DNA of 64,000 nt from Myrica gale (taxonomy: Eukaryota; Streptophyta; Magnoliopsida; Fagales; Myricaceae). The DNA lies in contig OZ005613.1 in assembly GCA_963930655.1 (NCBI GenBank), positions 9,928,501 through 9,992,500 on the forward strand, in the 5' to 3' direction. Under the pieces are notes generated by a model that saw only the letters and a list, made by a program, of their open reading frames with translations, searched no databases and was not told the origin of the DNA. Below, in pieces: positions 39,790 through 55,260 of the stretch. Positions within the stretch are counted from its first letter, which is position 1; every line of letters begins with the position of its first letter. Made by a program: the position numbers and the translations under genes.

Positions 39790-40000
39790 CTTTTTACATG
39801 ACATGTGTCAACACTTGGTAAAACAAGTGTCAACACTTATGGTTTTCATGAATGTTTTCACTAAGGAAGTATGTGTTGACACCATATATGATTGTGTCAA
39901 CACATAAGCTTCATGCTCAAGAGACTCTTTAAAATGTATTCGGGAACATGTGAAATGTGTCAACACATTGAGCCAATGTGTCGACAATTATAACGAGTAC
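39790..40000. repeat. Cluster of TGTGTCAACACA / TGTCGACA motifs
   Basis: Between the pol remnant and the extra ORF the motif GTGTCAACAC or TGTGTCGACA occurs about six times, in both orientations. The same near-palindrome is abundant in the 3' LTR (42610-42920). A TATA-like TATTTATAC follows at about 40035, and a pyrimidine-rich leader leads to the ATG of the extra ORF, so this could be an internal promoter. Confidence 0.6.
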
Positions 40001-40211
40001 AGTGTTTTTAAAATGAGGGGCATTCATGTTATATTTATACGCCTTAAGGCAAAGGGGTCAACATTTTACTTCTTCATCTCACAGACCCTCTTTTCTCTCC
40101 CAAACGGCAAGCATCACCCTCTCTCCCTCACAAATTCCAGTTACCTGCTGCCCTCCTTGAAAAATTTTCATTGCCAATAGCCTTAAACTTCCTTATCCAG
40201 CCACTACAGAG

Positions 40212-41489
40212 ATGTCTTCTAGTCGCTCTAAGTGTTCCTCTCATCAGACGTCATCATCTGTTAGTTCTAGAGCACGGAAGAAAGGGAAAAGCACTGAGGA
40301 ACCCACTCCTACTCCATAGGCCTACTTTTTCAGGTCAGGGCTTTGCAAGAATCGTTTTGTGCAAGATTTTTGGAATAGGAAAGTGACTGCTGGTCATTGG
40401 GCTGATTTTAAGTGGTTTAGTGAGAATGCTTTTGTTTTTAAAGAGATGTTTGAATTTCAAGGATAAGATTTGCTTGTGAATTTGAAGATGGATTGCTTGT
40501 ATAAATTTGGTTAAGTTAGTTTATGCAAACCTTCAAATTTCAACATCTGAGAATGTTTATAGTTGTGAAAATGAGGAGATATTAGACATATCAGTTGCTT
40601 CATTAACCTCCCTGATTTCTGCTCCTAATGGTGGAAAAAGATTCTTTGATGCATTTGGTTGGATGAGGTTATCAGAGGTAGAACCACTTGATATTCTTAG
40701 AGTTGTATTGGATAATCCAACCCTTCATAAGGTTATTAAACCTACTGCCAGTGCATTGACTATTCATAGATGATTATTGCATCATATGATTTGTAACATT
40801 ATCTTACCAAGAACTGGAAAAGTCGAATACATCATATTCTTGGAGATGTCTATGGGATGCTTTTCATGCATATATTTCAGATCCTTGAGATTGATTTGTC
40901 TGGGAAATTCAGAGAAAAATCCAAATACTCCACGGATTATAACAAGAAAACCCTTTGATTAATGGATTTTGTTCAAAATGATGATGGAGAATGGTTAAAG
41001 AAAGGTGTGATGACACCTTAAAATGTAGATGAATGAGCTTCAGATCTTGAGGAAAAGGCTGAAACTGAAAGGACTCTCAAGGGAAATACGACTTCTTTGG
41101 GTAAGCAAACACCTATTTCCTTTCCCTCACTGCACACTAGATCATCTTTCGTATTTTTTGCTGCTAGTTCTCGTGAGCCTCACCTAAGTCAATTTGAGGA
41201 TTCTATTGCTGCTATCGAGAAGGAACCAAAAAGATTGGGTAAGAATATGAAGGACATGACCACTAGTTTGAAGATGAGGTTGGAAGATATTACGAAGCTA
41301 AGTGGTGTTTATACAAAGTGTTGTGGGACTCTTGATAAGGAAATAAGGGGTCTCAAGCATCAAGTCAACAACAACCTCCATGTGACTAGAAATGTGATTC
41401 AACTTACTGATGATGAGTTCACCACTATTTATGCTGATCTTCATGCTTTTGTCAAATCATCAGCTGAGGATGTTATAAAGGCAACATAA
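40212..41489 (+). pseudogene. Degenerate extra ORF of the copia element (plant transposon-associated protein)
   Basis: Beginning ATGTCTTCTAGTCGC near 40212, the sequence can be followed through several frames: a Ser-rich start with KKGKSTEEPTPT, then FWNRKVTAGHWADFKWFSEN, NLQISTSENVYSCENEE, SVASLTSLISAPNGGKRFFD, KPTASALTIHR, LMDFVQNDDGEWLKKG, and a C-terminal coiled-coil part (41097-41489, AAIEKEPKRLGKNMKDMTTS). It looks like the poorly characterised protein found after pol in many plant elements. At least five frame breaks or stops are visible. Its role is unknown, and I do not claim an envelope function. Confidence 0.6.
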
Positions 41490-41738
41490 ATGCATATGGA
41501 AGCTGATAGTAATCTCCAGCCTCATATAATGAAATAGACATATTATTTCTCCACGACTTGGATGAAATGGCTGAAGAAGTTTGAAATTGAGTATCCTCCT
41601 CCTATCCAAAAATCCAAACATTTTACCTCTACTACATAGACTCCACCTAAATAGTCAGCTGCTATTACCCTCCCCTTATCCTATTTTTGATGATGCCAAA
41701 GGGGGAGAGATTAGAAGAATTATGTGGAGAAGTTGGGA

Positions 41739-41898
41739 GAAGTTTATAAGTATTATGTTGACTTCTCAGCTCTTAATGAGAACATTTCTTTTTGGACTGA
41801 TCACTTGACTTGCCTATAGAAGTTTATAAGTATTATGTTGACTTCTCAGCTCTTAATGAGAACATTTCTTTTTGGATTGATCACTTGACTTGCCTTTT
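41739..41898. repeat. 80-bp tandem duplication
   Basis: AGTTTATAAGTATTATGTTG begins at 41741 and again at 41821; the 80-bp units are almost identical and lie downstream of the extra ORF. Confidence 0.95.
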
Positions 41899-42333
41899 CT
41901 ATGCATATCTTTGATATTTATTTGCCTCCAATGAATTATTTGGTTATGCTTATATTTGTTGATTATCTCTTTGGTATATATAAGGATTTGAGAAGTGCTT
42001 ATCTATTTGCACTTCATTGAGAAAAAGTGAGACTTGCTTCCAGGTAGTATTCCTGACCTTCTATTGGGATTAATATGAAGTCTTGTGTTTTGATGGTATA
42101 TTGGAAGTTTGAGAAGTTTCGATGATGCCTATAGAAGTGTTTCTTTTGTGTTTTTAAATTTTGGGAAACCTCCATTTTCAAAGGAAACTCTTGCAAAATT
42201 TTTTTAAAATCCTAAAGTCCTTTTTGCTAAAAATATCATGAAAAACTCCTGCTTGTTCTCAGGGGGAGCTTTTCTATTTGTTAGCAAATTGATATTTTTA
42301 ACATAGTTTTGTCATCATCAAAAAGGGAGAGAT

Positions 42334-43978
42334 TGTTAGCCCAAGGTTGTTTTACAAACAATCCATAAATGATTTTGATGATAAAAAAATATTCTTAGTT
42401 TCAAAGACTTTTAGATTTTACATTGTCAATCCACAATTTCTAAGTTATATTTCAAAGGATTGAGGGTATCTCTCTTAAATATATATAAAGTGCACTTGAA
42501 CACCATTACATAAGTTGATAAGATCAATTTTTCATATTGTAGGTGTTTAAAGAAGTTTTGGAATGGATTGAACACTTTGAAGTTGCTGAAAAACTCTCCA
42601 GCACTTATAAGTGTCGACACATTGAGTGATGGTGTCGACACATTGCACTTACACCCGAAAGTTTACATTTTTCGGAACTCAAAGTGATTTTTTGACTAAG
42701 TGTTGGAAGTGTCGACACATTGGACCATGGTGTCGACACATTGAACGAACACCCGAGAGTTTACATTTTCTAGATTTCAAAGTGATTTTTTTGACTAAGT
42801 GTTGGAAATGTCAACACATTGGAGCATAGTGTCGACACATTGAACTAACACCCGAGAGTTTGCATTTCAGGACCAAATTAAATGTGTCGGCACATACAAT
42901 CAATGTGTCGACACATTGTGCGAAATTTCAGATTCTCTGGAAAGGACGCCAACTCTTTTTAAATGGTTCAAATTGTCTTTTAACCATTCCAATGGCTCTC
43001 CATCTTTCCAAGAAGACCCTTTGTGACTGTTGAAGACCTAGAAGCTATAAAAAGAAGAAGATGGAGAGAGAGAAAGGGAGCTCGACCAATATTGCACATC
43101 TAGAGAGAGAAAGTCCAAAATCCAAAGATTTCACTTGTTGAATCATTCAAGAACAAAGCTCCATTGTCAAATCTTCTTCTCTCGCTCATCATCGAAGATC
43201 TAGCTTCCATAGAGATAGAGATTTCTTGAAGAAGGGACAACCTACTTGCAAGCTTACTTTGCCCTAGCTTCTAGAGAGAGAAAGTGCATTGAAGAAGAGG
43301 GAAAACAACACCTACCAAGAGAGTTTGTGCTTCCACTTGCAAAGCTTTAGGTTTCCTTCAATAATCTCATCTTATTGCATCTTATTGAGCTTTACACTTG
43401 CTGATTTGGCTTGAGCCATTCCATACGATTTGAGCTTTTCATTAGCATATTCGGCTTAGAGAGCCTTTCATTGTAATTCCTTTGTATCCATCTTGTGGAA
43501 AACACTTAAGTGTTGTGTGAACACTTGTTGAGTGTTGGGAAAACACTTGGTCCTACTTGTGAGAGTAGAAGAAATCCTCTATGTTGTGAGGATTCTTGAG
43601 AGTTGAAGCGTGAGCTCGCAAAACGCTTTGTAAAGGTTCCTTAGCACCCGGGGAGCTAAGGTGTATTCGCTATTTGGAGAATAGTGGAGGAAGCCCAAGG
43701 AAGTCAATTGCCTTGGGGGTGGACGTAGGCAAGTGTTCGCCAAACCACCTAAAAATACGGTGTTATCTCTCTAACTCTATCTCTCTTACATTTTAGTACT
43801 TATTCATACTTGTGGAGATTTATGCTTTATCATTCATTGATTATATTTGGCATAACTTTAGACACATTTAGATCAACATTATTATTTGTTAAAGAGGGGT
43901 AGTTTTCAGATCTGCATATTTATTCAAAATGTGTTAAGTTTTTGAAAAACCCAATTCACCCCCCCTCTTGGGTTGTCA
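42334..43978 (+). mobile_element. 3' LTR of the copia element, about 1.65 kb
   Basis: It starts TGTTAGCCCAAGG after a purine-rich AAAAAGGGAGAGAT and ends CTTGGGTTGTCA at 43978; the ends are imperfect inverted repeats. 42610-42920 holds about three imperfect ~100-bp repeats (CACCCGARAGTTTRCATTT units), each with TGTCGACACATTG palindromes. The following five bases are TTTAG; the matching left duplication is lost with the 5' end. Confidence 0.7.
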
Positions 43979-45188
43979 TTTAGACTCACATAGATGTACC
44001 GCCCGAGTGGCTAAGGTTTGATTATGTTCTCTCGGCCGCACTGACGGGAAATAGTAGTGTCACTCTGGGGTCCGAGATTATCGATCTTATATCGGATTCG
44101 GATGAGGAGGATTAGTATTCCTCTTAGGCGAGTTAGGGTGTTTTGTTAGTCTTCAAGGTAATAGTTTCTTTGTAATCAATTTTCGAATTGCACGATGAAC
44201 TTTAGAAAGTTCCCAAATTTTGTGATGTAACATTTTATGTAGTCCCGGGAAGACGTGGTTTGAAATTTCCTTATATCAAAGAAAAATCGGAATGTACTTG
44301 TTATTTCAAGTTTTAAATTTTCTTCGTGTCTCTTTCCTTACCCTTTATCACCAAGTTCTTATTTCTACTCAAAAGCTTATAATCTAACGCTTATGAACTA
44401 TTTGGATTTATTAACTTATTGTCTTTTTCTAAAAACATAGTGTTTACCTTGAATCTTTTTCCATTTTCTATTACAACTCTATTTTCAAATACGTTTTCCG
44501 CTAGGTTTCATGGTAGATCGACTAAGACTTCTAAATGACATTCATGGTATAATCTCTGCCTGCGTTCATATCATTACTATAGATGAGCCTATGGAGTAAA
44601 TATAAGTATGGAACATGACATAATAACATTGGTAAAAGGATAGTATTTTAAACTAGCTTTTAATTCTAAATTCTAAATATATGACATGAAACGCTGATCT
44701 AATAAAAATAATGGGAAATGAAAAAAAAATTGAAGTGTTTCCTTAATGACAAACCACAAATAGAAATTATAAAAATAAGAAATGATGTTTTATCCATCGA
44801 AATTCAATCCCAGTAAAAGATGAGTGTAATTAATGAAGTAGTGTTCACTTACTAATCTAAAAACCTTTTTTTACAAAGTTTTGATAGAAGGAGAGGTATC
44901 ATGGACGGGATCTCTTGCAATTCGGGCAACACTCTTTTACTCTGCGTCTGCAATTCCGTCAATCCGAGGTATAACAGAGAAATACTAAAAGGCGTTGCAA
45001 CTGATGGCATCCGAGTTCTACTCAAAAGGAGATCCAGTCATAAATAGTATTGAGGGAGGAACAACAATCATAATAACTCTAATCAATATCTGAGCATGAC
45101 CATCTAGATAAGCACCTCAAATTTACAATACTATTGAACTATATAATACAATTGCATCTTACTACACTACAACTATCCAAGTTTGGCT
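43979..45188. other. Intergenic DNA between the copia LTR and RLK-5
   Basis: A short plus-strand coding-like tail at about 44038-44115 reads LTGNSSVTLGSEIIDLISDS then DEED and a stop, but has no upstream frame; it may be the end of another element's gag. The rest is AT-rich. 45080-45188 is the shared RLK 3' flank. Confidence 0.4.
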
Positions 45189-48100
45189 TCAGCGACCGTG
45201 AATCATACTAACTGTTATTTCATTTGCAGAAAAATCCTTCGCTGGTTGATATATCGTTACTATTATAAGTACTCTTCAAGATGAATGCAGGCTGTTTTGG
45301 AGAAGTAAGAGGTGTGTCATTGCCCAACATGAAAACAACTGCCGACATGGTGGGCCGATCTGTGGCATGTTCTTGCACGCACAAAAGCCCAATTTGAATG
45401 CATCTTGAAACTTCATTGGTAGGGTATTTCTCACCAAGGGACGAATCAACAATTTGCATCGCTTCGCCTTCTCTCCATAGGTCCCAAACCTAGGAACACC
45501 TTATTCATCAATATTACTCTAAATATTAATGCATCAATGCGGCTAATAGTTTGAGTAAATGAACTTACATGTCCAATCAAGTTTGAGGAGGGGCCATCAT
45601 TATGAAAAGTACTGTTCTTCTTGCCAGTAATAATCTCTAGTAGCAAAACCCCGAAGCTGTATACATCAGACTTCACCGAAAATAGCCCTTGCATAGCGTA
45701 CTCTGGTGACATCTAACCACTGCGTGGTAGCATACAGAAATTACCAGTGATACAGCTCAATCTTTGTGCACGAATTTTTAAGTAACATCATCAGGCCGTG
45801 AAAGAACTAGAAATACATGCTTAATATTTTTCTTGAAAAGTGCCTTGGATGTATTCTTTTGACTTACAACAATGGCAGTGACATAATTAGAGGGTTGAAA
45901 CCATTGACATTATTATTATGTCCACTGATTAATGCAGGGCACTTACTCTGTTCCAACCACGCAATTTGTGTTTGCTTCACTTTGGTCACTTCCAAAGATT
46001 TTAGCCATACCAAAATCTGAGATTTTTGGATTCATTGTATCATCCAGTAGAACGTTGCTAGCCTTTAGATCTCTATGGATAATTTGTAATCTCGAATCTT
46101 GATGAAGATATAGGATTCCTCGAGCTACTCCACAAATAATCTCCAAACGTTTTTGCCAATTTAAAAGTGACCTTTTCCTTTCATCTAAATTAAAGAGAGT
46201 TTTCAGATATTATATGTATTCTACATACTAAGAACTTGTCTATTTGTAATTCGAGTACCATTTTCTGGTGACGATAAAACAAGTTTCTGTGACAAAAGAC
46301 GTACCAAAAATGAACGAGTCCAAGCTTTTGTTTGGCAAGTACTCGTAGATTAACATCTTCTCATCTGCTTTAACACAGTATCCTAGAATCCTCACGAGGT
46401 TCCTATGTTGGAGTTTAGCAATGATAGCAACTTCATTCTTGAACTCTTCTATTCCTTGTCCGGAGTACTTTGACAGTCTCTTTATTGCTATTTCCTTCCA
46501 GCCAGATAACACACCCTGAAATCACGTACAAAGTTTGTTCAGTCATATACACATTTTTGTTAAGAGAAATTCAAATGAATGATTTATATGGGCGAGTCTT
46601 TCACCTAAATGGGATTCCTTGAATATTCAGGATGAACTGCTGATTGACTAACACACATGAAACGAACTCATAGAGGAAAGGAAAATTAGCTTTCCTTAAC
46701 CCATCTATTTTTAGGACTCTTCCAGGGAGATTACCTTATAGACTAAGCCAAAACCACCTTCTCCAAGCTTGTTAGCAACAGAGAAGTGGTCTGTGGCTGC
46801 AACTATTGTTCCTAGATCAAAGAGCGCTAAATCTGAGTTTCCGGTACTTCCATCCAGCTCCTGTCTACTTGTAGATTCTTTGAAGTATGTTGAACTCAAG
46901 TCAACATTAAAGGTATATTTGCTTTGCCGCTTCCCTGTCATCAAATGCAGTTACTTACACTAGTGAGTGCTTACGCAACAATTAATTCCTATAGAAAAGC
47001 CCCCTTACTGTAACTCAGGAGACACTGTAAAAGGAGACAATGAAAGAGAAGAAAAAAGAAGAAGGGTTCAAGTTTAACAAGTTGCTGTTTGTCATTTATA
47101 AAATGTCCAGATGGGTCACTTTTATGACCCCTAACCGGTTAACGCAGAGTTAAGAGAGATTGGTTATAGTTCTTTTCGTTAGCTCCATATCAGATAAAAG
47201 GGTTTAGAACATTAAATCAGGGCACCTTAACCGCATTTGTCAACAGTATTAAAAAAAGAAGTAGGAGAAAAGAAAAGGAACTGAAAGAGTGAAAAACGTA
47301 CGGTTTGCTTACCTCTCTTCTTCTTCATTACCAACCAATACACAGTGGAGACCCCAAGAAGCAATAGTAGAGCAACAGAGACTGTAAGAACCGCCAGAAT
47401 CCCCTTGTTTTGAATAAGACTATGTTTCTTTGCATATTGAGCTTAAAGGAAAAAGAAAAAGGGAAACATTAATTTGTTTCTTTGCATATTGAGCTTCAGG
47501 AAAAAAAAAAAGAGAAACGTTAATCTTTGCATATTAACACCGAAAATTCTCTAAGAAGGTAATACATAGAACTGCTAAGTATAGGTCCAATTGCAGAGAA
47601 TTTATTTTTTTGGGAGGGGGTGGGGGAATTGGTTGAGGGGTTGGATGAAACCGTTTAAATGGCATGTAAGTGATGGTAAATGTGTGACATCTTCTGAGTT
47701 CTGATGTTGGGTTCTTGCCTAAACCTTTAAAGATTTCCATTTGCGCAATCCACTAGTGACTAATGGTTGAGTATGAAAGCAAGAAAAACATAGAAGAGCC
47801 AGTGTGCAAATTCTACTCAGAAACAGAAAACTTTAGTCACCTCAAACTAGAAAAAGCAGATTAAATCTGGCAAAATAACAAAGTTTTCACTATGCTAGCA
47901 TTGGGCACTAATCTTGTTTGATAACTGCACCGCACAACAAAAGGATTCCATAATTTGTACGTTTCTAGTGTACGTTGTTAATGTATGGTAAATATCAACA
48001 ATTTTTAAGTGAGAAATGTAGTAAATTAAGAACTGAGCAACGAAACTGAGACTACCTAGTACAGTGGCATCCACACGTACATACAAATCTTGTCCCACAT

Positions 48101-49333
48101 TGGAATACGTTCTCGTGTCCACCAAATTCTCATACCATGCCAAACAACCAATCCCTCCCTTTGTCACATCCGCACTGGTGTAAGCCGTACAAGAGCAATT
48201 CGTCAAGCATTCCGCCTCACACTCTTTGAGGGACAGGCTCATGTCCATACGTGCAATCGAAGTATCTGGCGTCTTCACCCTCGGCAACTTCACGAACCCT
48301 TCTCCGCTCCGGCATGTGGAAACTCCTTTCTTCCTCATGCACCCGCCCGAGCCGTCTCTCGAGTACCAATCACGGGTCGACTTGGATTCGAATCCCGGCA
48401 TGCAGGTGCACTCGAAATTTTCCGGGTTATTCGGGTCACAGTAGCTTTTAGGGCCGCACTCCCGATAATTGTCGCAGGTTTCTTTTGGGTCGGACCAGAA
48501 CTCAACCCATTTACTCCCGTGCCAGGTGGACCGTCGGATAATTCCTGATTCGTCCAACACCATTCTGATAAGAACGTTTGGGACAGTCACACCGTACGTA
48601 ATGGCGATCTCATCCTTATTGTTCACGAAGCTAACATTGAAGATGAAATTACGTGTCATTTCGGGTACACCGGTCCATCTTTCTCCGGTCCAGGATCCGG
48701 CCCGCCAATACGGAGCTCCAGCCTTGTTTAAGAACAACTGTGGGTACCCACTTGGATCAATCGCAAACGAGCAGTTACCGGTTCCGGGGTTTCCTGCCGA
48801 CTTCCAAGATGTTAGGTAACGGTTAAACCCGGTACGGCGGTCGACTCCAAGTTTCATGAACGAAAGCAAGGTGTTTGAGGGATAGTCAAAGCTTTGCCAT
48901 GTAACCATTTGGCTGTCTCGTGCAGCCAAGACGAGGTTTCCTGAATCCAATAGCCGAGCCATGGAGTTGTTCATCGATGGGATCGATGCGTTTGTAGAGC
49001 AGAAAGGAATGCTTCCGTTTTTGCTGTTGAGGACGAGGTTTCCCTGCCCGTTGATGGAGAGGACACCGGAGGTATCATTGAGAGAGTTGTCTCTGTTTGC
49101 AACCCAGACAACAGTTCGTTTAGCCTCAGGGAGCTGGTTATACCAAATTCCGACGAAACGCGGCTAGAATCTTGAGGGCTGAAAAACCCAAGTGCAAAGG
49201 TTTTATTGGTCGAGACTAGGATGTCGCCGTCCTCAATAGGCTGGTTTGGCGTAACTGTGTCAGTGGAAACAGTGTAATGGAAAACGAGGGAGAGAAGCAA
49301 TAATGATGTAAATAACTCTTTCGCAGAATACAT
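45189..49333 (-). pseudogene. RLK-5: full-length S-domain receptor kinase with three lesions
   Basis: All seven exons are present with normal borders: 49333-48056, 47441-47313, 46934-46735, 46515-46305, 46184-45947, 45719-45569, 45489-45189. Signal peptide, B-lectin, EGF/PAN (CTCMPGFESKSTRDW), transmembrane (GILAVLTVSVALLLLLGVST), Gly loop ([10 protein letters not shown]), [17 protein letters not shown] and DFG can all be read. Lesions are: a one-base loss in exon 1 near 49156-49165 (after FFSPQDSSR); TAG at 45713-45715 in place of the Tyr of GYMSPE; and a two-base loss in exon 7 near 45235, giving an early stop at 45220. It is the RLK-1 type, next to RLK-6. With three lesions it should not make a working kinase. 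Confidence 0.9.
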
Positions 49334-50169
49334 GGCTTTCCCACTTACTAGTTACTAGCGAACGATTTTAGCCTTTTAGACGGCATGGGTGGTAGACAGT
49401 GAGTGAGGCTGCTGCTGCATGTCTGTCTGTGAGTGTTTTTTTTTTTTTGAGATTGTCTGTGAGTGTTTTATTTGAAGATCGGAGCTCTGCTTTTTCTGAT
49501 CGTCTTGAAAAGGCTACGGAAAAGCTGAAAGGTTAGGTGATGTTTATTAATTGAGAAGGCCCACGACAGAGACAATCAGCCGCGGACACAATTTTGTATG
49601 AGAAGAGCTATTGTGACCATACATTAATATTATTACTATTTTTTCACTTTTATTCAAGAATTACGGATATAAACAAGCATAAACTATATATTACTCTTTT
49701 ATACAAAATTAATAAGCAATATTAATGATCCTAAAGAAAATTTGGGCCGTGGAAGTCCTAAAAGAGGACACGAGAATGGAAGCGTGGTGAATTTGTGAGA
49801 GCAAAATATGGGAGAAACTTTCAGTCCACTCGTTAGTCGTTACTCATAAACCAGCTCCCCACGCGGTTGGCTGGCGTTGGCAAATTCTTGCAGACTATAA
49901 CATCACTGGCTGTACCGCTTCACAAGAATTTTAAAGATTTTAAAATATTGGTTTGTCAGAAATTTTCGGGCAAACAAACGCCCGGTCACAATTTTTTTTG
50001 ACTATTACGAAAAGTGTTCATGTTTTTGGAGCCCCAGACTGCACTCGTTCCCATATCAAGAATGGAATACAGGTAAAGTTACAGGTAAGGCTAAACTGAG
50101 ATATGGCTAAATTTTCGCCTTTTTGTTTTTTATTTCCTCTTGGTAATTACTAAAAAGACACTTATAGAA
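49334..50169 (-). promoter_or_regulatory. RLK-5 upstream region
   Basis: Probable promoter and 5' untranslated DNA of RLK-5. It contains blocks shared with the orphan segment at 33800-34860, for example GGAGAAACTTTCAGTCCACT at about 49812. No TATA position can be fixed with confidence. Confidence 0.5.
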
Positions 50170-50319
50170 CAGCATTTATCAACAGAAGAACTGTGAATCC
50201 TTGTCCACATTCGTCTGATTCTGCAGGTGCGCCTGCTTCTTTGAACGATATGACCATCTCCGCGCCTGAAGGTCGTTGAAGTCTACTCTCGTGATGATGA
50301 GCTAAACTATATTATAATC

Positions 50320-50631
50320 CTAGGTGATGTTCGTTCTGAGAAAAAATGTAGGATTTTAGAGAAGTTGTGAATTTTTATGTTGAATAGTATTTTATTTGTG
50401 TTTGTGTAAAGTGGAGAGAGAAATGATTTGATGTAATTGTTTAATAAAAAAGTATTGGAGTTATGTGAAAAAGTATAGAGAGAGAAAATTTATGTTGAAT
50501 AAAAAATTAAAAAATTGTTGGAGATTGTGTAAAATGTATTGATTTTTGTGTTTGAATTCTGAATATGTTCGGTGACAGAATTGTAAAAATACTTAGAATC
50601 CTGAAAAAATGATGAAAACGAACGTAACCTA
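50320..50631. mobile_element. MITE inserted in one arm of the inverted repeat
   Basis: GGTGATGTTCGTT at 50323 to AACGAACGTAAC at 50628 has imperfect terminal inverted repeats and CTA on both sides (50320-50322, 50629-50631). The empty site, ATCCTAGTAAT, is preserved in the other arm near 51470-51480, which proves the borders. It is 306 bp, AT-rich and non-coding. The 3-bp duplication suggests PIF/Harbinger type. Confidence 0.85.
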
Positions 50632-51518
50632 GTAATATCGGAAGTATTTTAAACTGAGACACTACTTTTAGTATTTCTTTTTCACAATATATTGTCGAAT
50701 AAAAGCACCTTTTGATTTATAATATAAAATTTTCACGTTAATGTTGTAATGATCATGTATTACCTTGTTTTTTAGATGGCCTCTACAGCTATAAGAGGAC
50801 CTCGCCCTGTACAATTATAACAAAGAGAAAACATATAGATGATGTTTGGAAGTTATAAAAAATTTTATATTTCAAGTTTCTAAAAGAGAAAAAATTGAGA
50901 TTTTTATTTTGATTTTTGTTTATGACAAAGTATGAACAGAATTGATTTGATGGTTTTTTTTAAATAGAAAAATTGTTGAAGTTTGTATGAAATATATTAA
51001 TGAAGTTTATACGAAAAGATGTTGGAGTAGTGTGTGACAACTTTAAGATCTTATTTGCGTCAAGGAGTACAATTTTGAGCAGAAGCGCTAATTATTTTTG
51101 CCAATGAGGGAGATAAAGCTAGGCTTAGATCGACGGAAAAACAACGTTACGTGGTAGAATGCTTGGATAGCATGTTGGGGAGCCTGATGAGGAAATTCTT
51201 CTGATACATGACAAATCAGGATTTAGTGGTCCTCGCTTTGATACCAGGAAAGAGACGTGGAGAAAAATCTATATGTTTTCTCTTTGTTATAATTGTACAG
51301 GGCGAGGTCCTCTTATAGTTGTAGAGGCCATCTAAAAAACAAGGTAATACATGATCATTACAACATTAACGTGAAAATTTTATATTATAAATCAAAAGGT
51401 GCTTTTATTCGACAATATATTGTGAAAAAGAAATACTAAAAGTAGTGTCTCAGTTTAAAATACTTTCGATATTACTAGGATTATAATATAGTTTAGCTCA
51501 TCATCATGAGAGTAGACT

Positions 51519-54997
<3,479 letters not shown>

Positions 54998-55260
54998 GGC
55001 TATTGAGGATGCAGCTTGGAGAAGTTACGTGCATCGATCAGTGTGTTGAAATAACATAGTGCATGTGTATTCCAATTGTCATTCCCATCCTAGACGTACC
55101 TTTTCATTTGCGAACTTGATGTGAATCTCCACAGTTGGCCCATGGGAAGTCAAGGTTGCATTAATTACCCTCGTTTCATTGGTTGAATTCCCTCATTGAC
55201 GCAGTCCGATAGATATTAATTTATCTCTTCCGAATCAACTACAATTTCGGTCACACATTA
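54998..55260 (-). promoter_or_regulatory. RLK-6 upstream region
   Basis: Closely similar to the DNA upstream of RLK-7 (59355-59635), for example GCGAACTTGATGTGAATCTCCACAG and TCATTGACGCAGTCCGAT. This marks RLK-6 and RLK-7 as a recent duplicate pair. No TATA box was assigned. Confidence 0.6.

Larger units (their letters stand above)
37363..43978 (+). mobile_element. 5'-truncated Ty1-copia element with extra downstream ORF and 3' LTR
   Basis: The left border is where RLK-4 intron 4 stops matching RLK-6 intron 4 (about 37362). The element starts within gag (coiled-coil part), continues through decayed pol to about 39660, a spacer with TGTCGACA-type repeats, a degenerate extra ORF (about 40210-41500), a polypurine stretch (42320-42333) and a 3' LTR. 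Extra ORFs after pol are known in SIRE-type copia elements. There is no 5' LTR. Confidence 0.75.

Noticed and set aside
40212..41489. Calling the extra copia ORF an envelope gene
   Set aside because: I see no signal peptide or membrane segment that would support it, and the ORF is broken; it is described only as an extra ORF of unknown role.
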